Translations under genes and position numbers: made by a program
NCBI GenBank assembly: GCA_934486915.1
Contig: CAKSRC010000004.1
Location: 1-61,775, forward strand
Origin: an uncultured Eubacteriales bacterium
Lineage (GTDB): Bacteria; Bacillota; Clostridia; Oscillospirales; Acutalibacteraceae
Length of the DNA: 61,775 nucleotides
Direction of reading: 5' to 3'
In this document: positions 51,750 to 61,278 of the stretch, one piece after another
Layout of the letters: every line of letters starts with the position of its first letter
Numbering within the stretch: position 1 is the stretch's first letter
Notes under the pieces: generated by a model
The model's input: the letters and a program-made list of their open reading frames with translations, nothing else
What the model was told of the DNA's origin: nothing
Database searches by the model: none

Positions 51750-53980
51750 CTATTCTCCTCCAACTTACCACTTGATTCAAATGCCGAGATTAAAAAATAA
51801 TATAATCCCGAATAGCGCTTTGTTTTTTTATCGTTTTGCACCATTCTACCTACTGTATGCTTTGAGCCTACCATTACAATAATAGATTTCGCCCTTGTAA
51901 CGGCAGTATAAAGCAAGTTCCTGTAATAAAGTTGCGGAGGCCCTGAAAATACCGGCATTATAACAGCTTCAAATTCGCTTCCTTGACTTTTATGTACCGT
52001 AATTGCATATGCAAGTTCCAAATCTGCTGCAGAATCTATGTCATATAAGGCTACCCTATCATCGTATTGCACTACAATAGCCCCGGATGCATTGTCTATC
52101 TCCATTAAAATTCCCACATCTCCGTTAAACACACCCTCTCCTGATGTACCGTCTTCCCTTGCCCAAGGAATATTATAGTTATTTTTAGTCTGCATTACCT
52201 TATCATTTTCTCTAAACAGTACTGAGTTTATTACTATCTCCCTTTTTTCATTAGAGTGAGGATTAATAGCCTCTTGAAGTTTTAAATTTAAACTTTTAGT
52301 CCCCGTTTCACCTTTTCTTGTAGGACACAATACTTGAATATCAAAAAGAGGGGAATATGAATACGCCCTTGGTAACCTTGTTTTATATAGTTCTACTACC
52401 GTATCGGCAACTGCTTGGGAATTGGTCCTCGACAAAAAGAAAAAATCGTTGTCTTTAGAATCAAGATCAGGGTCCTCACCTTTAACAATCTTATGTGCAT
52501 TAGTTATAATCAAACTCTCAAGCGACTGCCTAAATATTTCAGTAAGAGAAATGACAGGAAGCATATTTGAATTAATAATATCTCCCAAAACATTTCCAAA
52601 GCCCACTGACGGCAGTTGATCTGTGTCCCCTACCATTATTAGCCTGCATCCTAACGGCATCGCCCTTAAAATTGCTTCAAAAAGGTTAATATCCACCATA
52701 GAAAGCTCGTCTAATATCAATGCGTCACATTTCAAAAGATTCTTTTCATTTCTTTTGAATATCTGCTGGTCGTTTTCTGACCATTCAACCTCTAAAAGCC
52801 TATGAATCGTCTTGGCTTCCCGTCCTGCAAGTTCGGACATCCTTTTTGAAGCCTTGCCGGTAGGAGCCGCAAGCAAAACTTTTTCACCATTTCTCTCTAG
52901 AATGTTGATAATTGCATTAAGAGTTGTGGTTTTTCCTGTTCCGGGCCCACCGGTCAATACAAGCATGCCACTTTTAAGGGCTTGTTCTATAGCCTTTCTT
53001 TGGAGCAATGCATACTTTATATTCTCGCGTTTTTCCACACCATCTATTTCCTTAGATGCATTTACTATTGATTGAGGTGGAAACCTTTTCATCATTAAAA
53101 GCCTTGATGCGATATATGTTTCGCATTGATATGTATCTGGCAAAAATATAAACTCTCTATCCTCAAAACAATCTCCAACAAGAGAGCCATCTTGTTCAAG
53201 ACCCTCAAGTATATCCAAAACATAATCAATATTCAACCCTAAAAAAGATGCAGTTGCCGCTAAAAGCTTGTCCTTCGGCAAACACGTATGACCATTTCTC
53301 ATGTTGTGCCTTAAAATATATACAATTGCCGAACGAACCCTATATTTACTTTCTTGGGGTAAGCCTATATTTAATGCTATCTCATCGGCCCTATCAAAGC
53401 TTATATTCATAGGTTCTTCACATATTGAATATGGATTTTCTTCAATAATATCGAGCGCTTCACCGCCATATACCTTAAAAATTTTAACTGATTCTTCGGG
53501 AAGAATATTATATTTTGAAAGGCTCATCATTATTTCTTTTATCCCAAATATATGCTTTAACTCTTCTGATATACGCAAAGCTTTTTCCCTAGTTATACCC
53601 TTTATCATTCTAAGCCTGTCAGGCTCTTTTTGCATAACCTCAAGAGTGTTTTCTCCAAATTCTTCTACCAGTCGCTCTGCTGTTTTTTTGCCAATTCCCT
53701 TAATCGCACCTGAGGACAAATACTTGAGTATTGCCCTTGATTCACTGGGCATTCTTCTTTCAAAGGCCTGTACATTAAATTGTTTTCCAAAGTTTGTGTG
53801 ATTTTTCCATGTGCCAATAAGCCGAAGTTCCTCGCCTACCGTGACCCACGCCATAGAACCGACAGCTGTATTAATTTCATCGCCGGTAGATATCTCAAGA
53901 ACCGTATATCCGTTTTTTTCGTTCCTATATATTATCCTTTCGACAGAACCTGTAAGTTCTAAAAGCTTACTCTCTTCCAT
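51746..53980 (-). CDS. recD2: ATP-dependent helicase RecD2
   Basis: 744 residues. An N-terminal OB/HhH region (LTGSVERIIYRNEKNGYTVLEI, then LSSGAIKGIGKKTAERLVEEFG) distinguishes RecD2 from RecD. The SF1B helicase core has Walker A TGGPGTGKTTTLN (about residue 343), Walker B LILDELSMVD, VGDTDQLPSVGFG and, near the end, YAITVHKSQGSEFEAV and YTAVTRAK. It unwinds DNA 5'-3' in repair and replication-fork processing. It heads the recD2-comF-mreB-like operon. Confidence 0.95.
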   Translation of the reverse strand: MEESKLLELTGSVERIIYRNEKNGYTVLEISTGDEINTAVGSMAWVTVGEELRLIGTWKNHTNFGKQFNVQAFERRMPSESRAILKYLSSGAIKGIGKKTAERLVEEFGENTLEVMQKEPDRLRMIKGITREKALRISEELKHIFGIKEIMMSLSKYNILPEESVKIFKVYGGEALDIIEENPYSICEEPMNISFDRADEIALNIGLPQESKYRVRSAIVYILRHNMRNGHTCLPKDKLLAATASFLGLNIDYVLDILEGLEQDGSLVGDCFEDREFIFLPDTYQCETYIASRLLMMKRFPPQSIVNASKEIDGVEKRENIKYALLQRKAIEQALKSGMLVLTGGPGTGKTTTLNAIINILERNGEKVLLAAPTGKASKRMSELAGREAKTIHRLLEVEWSENDQQIFKRNEKNLLKCDALILDELSMVDINLFEAILRAMPLGCRLIMVGDTDQLPSVGFGNVLGDIINSNMLPVISLTEIFRQSLESLIITNAHKIVKGEDPDLDSKDNDFFFLSRTNSQAVADTVVELYKTRLPRAYSYSPLFDIQVLCPTRKGETGTKSLNLKLQEAINPHSNEKREIVINSVLFRENDKVMQTKNNYNIPWAREDGTSGEGVFNGDVGILMEIDNASGAIVVQYDDRVALYDIDSAADLELAYAITVHKSQGSEFEAVIMPVFSGPPQLYYRNLLYTAVTRAKSIIVMVGSKHTVGRMVQNDKKTKRYSGLYYFLISAFESSGKLEENR

Positions 53981-54029
53981 TTTAAATTCCCATCACCTTT
54001 TATTTTTATGTAACCATTATATCATATAA

Positions 54030-54070
54030 AAAACAAAAAATCTCCGGACAAATCAAATTGTGCCGGAGAC
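54030..54070 (-). terminator. Terminator of the small membrane gene at 54078
   Basis: The stem CTCCGG/CCGGAG is followed on the minus strand by ATTTTTTGTTTTTT, just after the stop codon. Confidence 0.8.
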
Positions 54071-54077
54071 TTCAAGT

Positions 54078-54413
54078 TTATCTTTTAAGAGCAGTGTCAA
54101 ATTCTGAAAGATTATAAAGTTCTATAAGTGGATAATCTTTGATTATAAGCTCACATATTTTTCGGCTTTCTTCCTTCATCCCGCAATCTACACAAACTAT
54201 ACGTTTATAATCAAGCCCCATCCACCTTGATTTGGCTATTGCAGACCTAAGTAAAAACTCTACATCATCGCTATGCTTACCAAGCATAACAAAAAGCATT
54301 ATGTTGTCATCATCTTTTGTTTTATAAACAGCTAATGTTATAAGTCTTGCAAGCTCAATTAAGCCTAAAACCAATAAAAACATAGCAAGTGCCGAAAATA
54401 TTATTTGAAGCAT
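54078..54413 (-). CDS. Small membrane protein of unknown function
   Basis: 111 residues from the ATG at 54413, which has GAGGTG upstream; a longer in-frame start at 54503 adds an implausible segment without a site. Residues about 3-27 are a membrane span (IIFSALAMFLLVLGLIELARL). The remainder is a cytoplasmic domain of mixed strands and helices (DVEFLLRSAIAKSRWMG, RIVCVDCGMKEES). I do not recognise a family. It is a single-gene unit between recD2 and the divergent tig. Confidence 0.7.
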   Translation of the reverse strand: MLQIIFSALAMFLLVLGLIELARLITLAVYKTKDDDNIMLFVMLGKHSDDVEFLLRSAIAKSRWMGLDYKRIVCVDCGMKEESRKICELIIKDYPLIELYNLSEFDTALKR

Positions 54414-54560
54414 ATATATCACCTCATTACATTTTATGTAAAAGCAAAAAATATGCAACATTAAAATTATTTTAATATAACGTATCATAAACATATCAGT
54501 CATAAATGTTTGTATTTCCGTTTTGTAGATAAAAAAGGTCTAGATATTTCATTTTGTATA

Positions 54561-54569
54561 TGATATAAT
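54561..54569 (+). promoter_or_regulatory. Extended -10 promoter of tig
   Basis: TGATATAAT, an extended -10 (TGNTATAAT), 39 nt before the ATG. No good -35 is visible at 17 nt, as expected for extended -10 promoters. Confidence 0.5.
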
Positions 54570-54607
54570 GATTTAGATATATCGCATTTTTAGGAGGATA
54601 AATAAAA

Positions 54608-55888
54608 ATGAATTTAAAATCAGCAAATAAAGTAGAAACTAACAGATATGCACTCGAAATAGAAGTAGATAAGGAACAATTTGAAAAAGCTCTTGAAAAA
54701 TCTTTTCAAAAGGAATCTAAAAGAATCACCGTTCCTGGATTTAGAAAAGGTAAGGCTCCAAGAGCTTTCATAGAAAAATATTATGGAAAAGAAATATTTT
54801 ATGAAGATGCTATAAACAGTATTTATCCGGAAGTTTTGGACGAAGCTATAAAAGAAGCTAACCTTGACGTTATCGATGATCATATCGGCTTGGATATACT
54901 TCATGTAGGTGATGACGGCCTTACTTTCAAGGCTACTGTTACAGTAAAGCCTGAAATAGAACTAGGTGAATATAAGGGAATCGAAATTGAAGGCGAAAAA
55001 GCAGATGTAACCGATGAAGATCTTGATAAAGAATTAAAAGGTATTCAAGAAAGAAATTCAAGACTTTTAGCTGTAGAGGACAGAGCTGCAGAAAACGGTG
55101 ATATCGCTGTTATAGATTTTGAAGGATTTGTAGACGGAAAGGCCTTTGAAGGCGGAAAGGCTGAAAGCTATAACCTAGAATTAGGAAAAGGTAACTTCAT
55201 CCCCGGCTTTGAAGAACAAATTGTCGGCCATAACGTTGGCGATGAATTCGACATAAATGTTACTTTCCCAGAAGATTATCATGCAAAAGATCTAGCAGGA
55301 AAGCCAACCGTATTCAAAATTAAAATACATGAAATTAAAAAGCAAGAACTTCCAACTTTAGATGATGAATTTGCAAAAGATGTCAGTGAATTCGATACTT
55401 TAGAGGAATATAAAAAGGATTTAAAAGATAAACTTATAGAGGCTGCAAAACAAAGAGCAGAAGCTAATAATGAAAATAAAATCATGTCCAAAATTATAGA
55501 ATCAGTAAAAGCTGAAATTCCAGAGGCAATGTTCAAGCACAAAATTGAAGAGATTATTCGTGAATTTGAATACCGTCTACAAGCTCAAGGTCTAGATACA
55601 AGGTCCTATATGCAATACACAGGTCTTGACGAAGAAGGATTCAAAAATACATTCCGTCCTCAAGCAGAACAACAAATTAAATTACGTCTAGCTTTGGAAA
55701 AAATCTCTAAGCTTGAAAATATCGTTCCTTCTAAAGAAGATATCGAAGCTGAATACAAAAAAATAGCTGATATGTATAAAATGGAAGTTGAAAAAATAAA
55801 GAACTTAATACCGGAAGCTGAACTTATAAAGGATATAGCTGTGGAAAAAGCTGTTGAATTAGTAAAAAACAGTGCAATTATAAAATAA
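54608..55888 (+). CDS. tig: Trigger factor
   Basis: 426 residues. The ribosome-binding tail has the signature FRKGKAPRAFIEKYYG (about 44-59). The PPIase domain (about 160-245) contains GDIAVIDFEGFVDGKAFEGG and FIPGFEEQIVGHNVGDEF. The C-terminal arm is helical, with LRLALEKISKLENI. It is the nascent-chain chaperone with peptidyl-prolyl isomerase fold. It heads the tig-clpP-clpX-lon-ysxC cluster standard for Firmicutes. Confidence 0.96.
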   Translation: MNLKSANKVETNRYALEIEVDKEQFEKALEKSFQKESKRITVPGFRKGKAPRAFIEKYYGKEIFYEDAINSIYPEVLDEAIKEANLDVIDDHIGLDILHVGDDGLTFKATVTVKPEIELGEYKGIEIEGEKADVTDEDLDKELKGIQERNSRLLAVEDRAAENGDIAVIDFEGFVDGKAFEGGKAESYNLELGKGNFIPGFEEQIVGHNVGDEFDINVTFPEDYHAKDLAGKPTVFKIKIHEIKKQELPTLDDEFAKDVSEFDTLEEYKKDLKDKLIEAAKQRAEANNENKIMSKIIESVKAEIPEAMFKHKIEEIIREFEYRLQAQGLDTRSYMQYTGLDEEGFKNTFRPQAEQQIKLRLALEKISKLENIVPSKEDIEAEYKKIADMYKMEVEKIKNLIPEAELIKDIAVEKAVELVKNSAIIK

Positions 55889-55962
55889 TATTTTAATCAC
55901 TTGAATAAACTGCCTATTTTAGGTCAAATATCTATTTGTTATTTTTATGGAGGTGTTTCATA

Positions 55963-56544
55963 ATGAGTCTAGTCCCTTATGTCGTAGAGCAAACCAGCCG
56001 CGGCGAACGTTCATACGATATTTTTTCAAGATTATTAAATGATAGAATTATTATGTTGACAGAAGAAGTAAACGACACAAGTGCAAGTCTAGTTGTTGCA
56101 CAATTATTATATTTGGAAGGCCAAGATTCTTCTAAGGATATAAGCCTTTACATCAATAGCCCCGGCGGATCTGTAACTGCAGGTATGTCTATATACGATA
56201 CTATGCAATATATTAAATGCGATGTATCTACTATATGCATGGGCATGGCTGCCAGTATGGGTGCATTCCTTTTGGCTGCAGGCGCAAAAGGTAAACGTTT
56301 TGCTTTACCAAACAGCGACATTATGATCCACCAGCCAAGCGGTGGAGCTCAGGGCCAAGCTACAGATATAATGATCCATGCTGACCATATCATTCAAACT
56401 AAAAAGAAATTAAATAATATCCTAGCAGAAAAGACAGGTCAGCCTGTAGAAATAATCGCTAGAGATACAGAAAGAGATAACTTTATGACTGCAGAGCAGG
56501 CGGCAGAATACGGCCTTATCGATAAGGTTATCTATAAACGATAG
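55963..56544 (+). CDS. clpP: ATP-dependent Clp protease proteolytic subunit
   Basis: 193 residues from the ATG at 55963, with GGAGGTG upstream; the longer in-frame start at 55936 lacks a site. The catalytic triad is Ser in GMAASMGAFLL, His in IMIHQPSGG and Asp in RDTERDNFM. SLVPYVVEQTSRGERSYDI is the usual N-terminus. It forms the tetradecameric peptidase that works with ClpX, encoded 16 nt downstream. Confidence 0.97.
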   Translation: MSLVPYVVEQTSRGERSYDIFSRLLNDRIIMLTEEVNDTSASLVVAQLLYLEGQDSSKDISLYINSPGGSVTAGMSIYDTMQYIKCDVSTICMGMAASMGAFLLAAGAKGKRFALPNSDIMIHQPSGGAQGQATDIMIHADHIIQTKKKLNNILAEKTGQPVEIIARDTERDNFMTAEQAAEYGLIDKVIYKR

Positions 56545-56560
56545 GGATTGGTGATTTTTA

Positions 56561-57886
56561 ATGTCTATAAAAGATGAAACAAAGGACAGGGATCTTTATT
56601 GTTCATTTTGCGGCAAACCTCAAAGCGAAGCTACTCGTTTAATCGCAGGGCCGGGAGTCTGCATTTGTGATGAATGTATCGAATTGTGTTTGTCCATTTT
56701 AAATGAAGAAACTATAGCACCCCAAAAACACAAACAAGAGAACCCTGACAAGGATATAACACTACCCAAACCTCAGGAAATAAAGGAAAAGCTAGATGAA
56801 TATGTAATCGGCCAGGATGAAGCTAAACTAGCACTTTGTGTCGCAGTTTATAATCACTATAAACGTATTCACTTGAGTAATGACGATACTGATGATACTG
56901 AGCTTTCAAAAAGTAATATATTGCTTATGGGTCCTACGGGTGTTGGTAAAACACTCTTGGCTCAGACATTAGCTCGTATTTTAGATGTACCGTTTGCAGT
57001 AGCTGATGCAACGACATTAACCGAAGCCGGCTATGTAGGAGAAGACGTAGAAAATATTCTTCTAAGGCTTGTGCAAGCGGCGGATTTTGACATTGAAAAA
57101 GCAGAACACGGTATTATCTATGTAGATGAGATCGACAAGATTGCAAGAAAATCAGAAAATCCTTCTATAACAAGAGATGTCAGCGGCGAAGGTGTACAGC
57201 AAGCACTACTTAAAATCTTGGAAGGCACTGTTTCAAATGTCCCCCCTCAGGGAGGAAGAAAACATCCCCAACAGGAATTTATTCAAATAAACACATCTAA
57301 CATCTTGTTTATATGTGCCGGCGCTTTTGACGGTATAGAAAAAATCGTTGAAAAAAGAAGAGATTCCTCCGGTATAGGTTTTGGCGCAGACATTAAAAAT
57401 AAAAAAGAAATTAACACTACAGACTGGATGAAAGAAATCACCCCTCAAGATCTGGTTAAATACGGACTTATCCCTGAATTGGTCGGAAGATTACCGGTTA
57501 TAACCCATTTATCAGGACTCGACAAAGAGGCCCTTATTAAAATACTTAGTGAACCTAAGAATTCTTTGTTGCGTCAATATAAAAAGTTATTTTCTCTTGA
57601 TAATGTTGACCTTGAATTTGAAGACGGTGCATTGGAGTCAATTGCTCAAAAAGCTATAGACAGGCAAACTGGTGCAAGAGGTCTTAGATCTATCATGGAG
57701 GATATACTAAAAGATCTTATGTATAAGGTTCCCTCAGATCATACCATCGAGAGAGTAATAATAACTAAAGAAATGATCGAAAAAGGTACTGAAGCAAAAA
57801 TTGTTTATGATTTAAACAGGAAACCTGTTAAAATCAGTATAAATAAAAAATCTAAAAATCGTTCTGGTGTAGGAACAGCCTCATAG
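56561..57886 (+). CDS. clpX: ClpX unfoldase
   Basis: 441 residues. The N-terminal zinc domain has CSFCGK and CICDECIELC (about 12-47). The AAA+ core has Walker A GPTGVGKTLLAQT (about 127), Walker B IIYVDEIDKIA and the pore loop GYVGEDVE. LPVITHLSGLDKEAL and GARGLRSIMEDIL belong to the small domain. It recognises tagged substrates and feeds ClpP. The start has GGTGAT upstream. A 165-bp gap to lon shows no clear terminator. Confidence 0.97.
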   Translation: MSIKDETKDRDLYCSFCGKPQSEATRLIAGPGVCICDECIELCLSILNEETIAPQKHKQENPDKDITLPKPQEIKEKLDEYVIGQDEAKLALCVAVYNHYKRIHLSNDDTDDTELSKSNILLMGPTGVGKTLLAQTLARILDVPFAVADATTLTEAGYVGEDVENILLRLVQAADFDIEKAEHGIIYVDEIDKIARKSENPSITRDVSGEGVQQALLKILEGTVSNVPPQGGRKHPQQEFIQINTSNILFICAGAFDGIEKIVEKRRDSSGIGFGADIKNKKEINTTDWMKEITPQDLVKYGLIPELVGRLPVITHLSGLDKEALIKILSEPKNSLLRQYKKLFSLDNVDLEFEDGALESIAQKAIDRQTGARGLRSIMEDILKDLMYKVPSDHTIERVIITKEMIEKGTEAKIVYDLNRKPVKISINKKSKNRSGVGTAS

Positions 57887-58051
57887 TAAATCCAATATTT
57901 AGACAGAGTTGTAGCAAATTTATATATATTATAATATTTATTGTTGATTTTATTCTAATAATAAGTTATTATATTTATATAAATTGTTATGACTCTTTTT
58001 TGTTTTCGTAGCAAATATTTTTAAATAAAGAACAGGAGGGTGACTACTAAA

Positions 58052-60466
58052 ATGTCTAATGATAAAATCGCAACTCAAAAAGAAACTATAATATTACCCG
58101 TATTACCACTTAGAGGTATGGTGCTTTTTCCTGATATGCTCCTACATTTTGACGTAGGAAGAAAAAAATCCATGGCAGCATTGGATTATGCTATGGACAA
58201 TAATCAAACTATCTTTTTTGTAACTCAAAAAAATATAAAAGAAAATAATCCTCAAGTAGATGATCTATATACAATAGGTGTTGTTGCAAAGGTAAAGCAA
58301 GTTTTAAAGCAGCCCGGAAATGTTGTTAGAGTGCTGGTAGAAGGTCTATATAGAGCTAAAGTAACCAATTTTATAGACGAAGAGCCTTTTATAACAGCTG
58401 AAATTATAAATTGCGAAAAAAAATATGTTCACTCCCAAAAACGTGAGGCACTTGTTAGAAAAGCAAAGGATATATTCTCAGATTATCTCAAAATTTCCCC
58501 TAAGATGGCGCCTGAACTTATTTTGGAAGTTCAATCATTAAATGATGCAGGAAAACTCTCAGACTATATTACTTCAAACGTAATGATAGACTACACAACT
58601 AAACAATCTATATTAAGTGAACTTGACGCTACAAAAAGAATTGAAAAACTTATAGAAGTTTTATACGACGATCTCGAAATTCTATTATTTGAAGAAGATA
58701 TAAATTTAAAGCTTAAAGACAGAATCGATAAAAACCAAAAAGAGTATTATTTAAGAGAACAAATGAAAGTTATATCAGAGGAACTTTCCGAAGGGGACAA
58801 CCCTCAAACCGATGCCGAGAAATTTAGGCAAAAAATCAAAAAATTAAATGTTTCCGATGATATTAAGTCCCAACTCCTCGAGGAATGTTCTAAACTTTCT
58901 AAAATGGTATACGGTTCCCAAGAATCCAATGTTATAAGAACATACCTTGAAACTTGTATAGCCCTACCATGGGGAATTAAAACCGACAAGAAAGTCGATA
59001 TTAACAAAGCTAAGGAAATTCTAGACAGAGATCACTATGGCCTTAAAGACGTAAAAGAAAAAATATTGGATCTATTGGCAGTACGTGCTATAAAACCTGA
59101 TATAAAAGGGCAAATTATATGCCTAGTCGGTCCTCCGGGAGTAGGAAAAACATCTATAGTCAAATCTATAGCAGAAGCTATAGGCAGAAAATATGAAAGA
59201 ATAGCCTTAGGCGGAGTTAGAGATGAATCTGAAATAAGGGGCCATAGAAGGACATATGTAGGCGCAATGCCCGGAAGAATAATGGCTACTATAAAAAAGG
59301 CAGGCGTACAAAATCCTCTTATTTTACTTGATGAAATTGATAAACTTTCAAAAGACTTTAACGGTGACCCAACCTCTGCTCTCTTGGAAGCTTTAGATCC
59401 TGAGCAAAACAACACATTCCAAGATCATTACATTGACCTTCCATTTGATCTAAGCGATGTATTATTTATAACAACCGCAAACGACTATAGCTCTATACCC
59501 GATCCTCTTTTGGATAGAATGGATGTTATTACGCTTACAAGCTATACCCTTGAAGAAAAATTTGAAATAGCCAAAAGGCATCTAATCCCTAAACAACTAA
59601 AGGAACATGGTGTTACTCCAAAGGTTGTTTCTATGACAAACTCAGCTCTTGACAGGCTAATATACGGATATACAAAAGAAGCCGGCGTTCGTGAGCTTGA
59701 AAGAGTTATAATCTCTTTAATTAGAAAATCCATAAGAGCGATCGTTTCCAACGAATGTGACCACGTAGAAATTTATGAAAAAGGCCTTGAAAAACTCCTA
59801 GGTCCTGAAAAATACAAAAGAGATGATACTGATACAACGGATTCCGTAGGAGTCGTAAACGGCTTAGCCTGGACCACTGTGGGCGGAGAAACAATGCAAA
59901 TAGAAGTTGCTCTAATGCCTGGAGAAGGTAAGCTTGAAATAACAGGATCTATTGGAGATGTTATGAAAGAATCAGCTCAAATCGCTGTAAGCTATATTAG
60001 AAGTAACTATCTAAGTTTAGGCATCCGCCCCACATTCTATAAAGATACTGACATACATATACACGTCCCTGAAGGTGCTGTACCCAAAGACGGTCCATCT
60101 GCCGGCATTGCAATAACCACTGCAATCGTATCTGCTTTGAAAAATACAGCAGTTAAGGGAAATGTAGCTATGACAGGCGAAATAACTTTAAGAGGCAATG
60201 TTTTGCCTATAGGCGGACTCAAAGAAAAAACTATGGCTGCTTACAAGGCTAATATTAAAACTGTTATAATTCCTTCCAGAAATCAGCCGGATCTAAAAGA
60301 AATTGATCCAAAAGTATTGGACAACCTAAAATTTATCCCTGTAAATTCTATTTCTGAAGTATTAGAACACGCCTTAACATTAAGCAACATTAATATATCC
60401 AAAACTAATTATCACAACAGTGTGACATCTAATCAAAATGTTTTACTCACAGAAGGAAGAATTTAA
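58052..60466 (+). CDS. lon: ATP-dependent protease Lon
   Basis: 804 residues from the ATG at 58052, with AGGAGGG upstream; an in-frame GTG at 58040 abuts that site. The N-terminal substrate domain starts LPVLPLRGMVLFPDM. The AAA+ part has Walker A GPPGVGKTSIVKS and ILLDEIDKLS. The protease has its serine in PKDGPSAGIAITTA and the lysine in GLKEKTMAAYKA-like GGLKEKTMAA. This is the housekeeping LonA type rather than LonB. It precedes ysxC by three bases. Confidence 0.96.
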   Translation: MSNDKIATQKETIILPVLPLRGMVLFPDMLLHFDVGRKKSMAALDYAMDNNQTIFFVTQKNIKENNPQVDDLYTIGVVAKVKQVLKQPGNVVRVLVEGLYRAKVTNFIDEEPFITAEIINCEKKYVHSQKREALVRKAKDIFSDYLKISPKMAPELILEVQSLNDAGKLSDYITSNVMIDYTTKQSILSELDATKRIEKLIEVLYDDLEILLFEEDINLKLKDRIDKNQKEYYLREQMKVISEELSEGDNPQTDAEKFRQKIKKLNVSDDIKSQLLEECSKLSKMVYGSQESNVIRTYLETCIALPWGIKTDKKVDINKAKEILDRDHYGLKDVKEKILDLLAVRAIKPDIKGQIICLVGPPGVGKTSIVKSIAEAIGRKYERIALGGVRDESEIRGHRRTYVGAMPGRIMATIKKAGVQNPLILLDEIDKLSKDFNGDPTSALLEALDPEQNNTFQDHYIDLPFDLSDVLFITTANDYSSIPDPLLDRMDVITLTSYTLEEKFEIAKRHLIPKQLKEHGVTPKVVSMTNSALDRLIYGYTKEAGVRELERVIISLIRKSIRAIVSNECDHVEIYEKGLEKLLGPEKYKRDDTDTTDSVGVVNGLAWTTVGGETMQIEVALMPGEGKLEITGSIGDVMKESAQIAVSYIRSNYLSLGIRPTFYKDTDIHIHVPEGAVPKDGPSAGIAITTAIVSALKNTAVKGNVAMTGEITLRGNVLPIGGLKEKTMAAYKANIKTVIIPSRNQPDLKEIDPKVLDNLKFIPVNSISEVLEHALTLSNINISKTNYHNSVTSNQNVLLTEGRI

Positions 60467-60469
60467 AAT

Positions 60470-61051
60470 ATGAAATTCGAAGATGCAATATTTGAATATG
60501 CCGCAGGCAGATTCGATCAATTACCAAATTCAACAGTTCCCGAAATAGTCTTTTCGGGGCGATCAAACGTTGGCAAATCCTCTCTTATTAATAAACTTGT
60601 AAGAAGAAAGGCTCTTGCAAGAGTCAGTGCTACTCCAGGAAAAACCGGCACTATAAATTTTTATGACTTAAAGGAAGCAAAACTTGTAGACCTTCCGGGG
60701 TATGGATATGCCAAAGTCTCTCTTGCCGAAAAGCAGAGGTGGGCTAACCTTATAGAGGGATATCTAAATTCTCAAAGAAACATAGTTCTAGTCGTACAAA
60801 TTATAGATATGCGGCATAAACCGTCTAAGGATGACTTGCATATGATAGATTACCTTATAACAAGTCAACTGCCATTTATTGTAGTCCTCACTAAAAGTGA
60901 TAAACTAAATAAAACAAAACGTCAAGAAGCTTTAGAAAACATAGAGAATGAATTTTCAAAATATGAAAACTTGACCCTCCTTCCCTTTTCTTCTGTTACG
61001 GGTGAAGGACTCGAAAGACTTAAGACCATAATATCATCTTGTATAGATTAA
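60470..61051 (+). CDS. ysxC: Ribosome biogenesis GTPase YsxC/EngB
   Basis: 193 residues. The G1 motif GRSNVGKSSLINKL, G3 DLPGYGYAKV and G4 TKSDKL are present, with G5 SSVTGEG. VSATPGKTGTINFY is the G2 region typical of the TrmE-Era-EngA-YihA group. It is needed for late 50S assembly. It closes the Clp/Lon operon. Confidence 0.96.
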   Translation: MKFEDAIFEYAAGRFDQLPNSTVPEIVFSGRSNVGKSSLINKLVRRKALARVSATPGKTGTINFYDLKEAKLVDLPGYGYAKVSLAEKQRWANLIEGYLNSQRNIVLVVQIIDMRHKPSKDDLHMIDYLITSQLPFIVVLTKSDKLNKTKRQEALENIENEFSKYENLTLLPFSSVTGEGLERLKTIISSCID

Positions 61052-61211
61052 ATTTCAATCCATAATCTTATAAAAAATATATATGCCACTATAAATGCTT
61101 TACAATAAAAAATATGTAAGCTTAAATTTACCTAAAGTTCATTCAATCATATATATTACCAATGTTACCAACATATAGACATTATAACTAATACCATTTT
61201 TAATAAAAAAT

Positions 61212-61244
61212 TTGAGCGGTATATACTATAAGTATACCGCTCAA
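61212..61244. terminator. Perfect hairpin after ysxC, terminator-like towards the minus strand
   Basis: A 12-bp perfect stem TTGAGCGGTATA/TATACCGCTCAA with a 9-nt loop. On plus, no T-run follows; on minus, AATTTTTTATT follows. It may be the ysxC terminator acting weakly, or a terminator for transcription from the right. Confidence 0.5.
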
Positions 61245-61278
61245 TCGTCTATTTAAACATTAAAAAGGAGATATAATA

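Noticed and set aside
57887..58051. A heat-shock operator (CIRCE or CtsR site) before lon, or before clpP
   Set aside because: I found no CIRCE inverted repeat and no tandem GGTCAAA heptads in these spacers.
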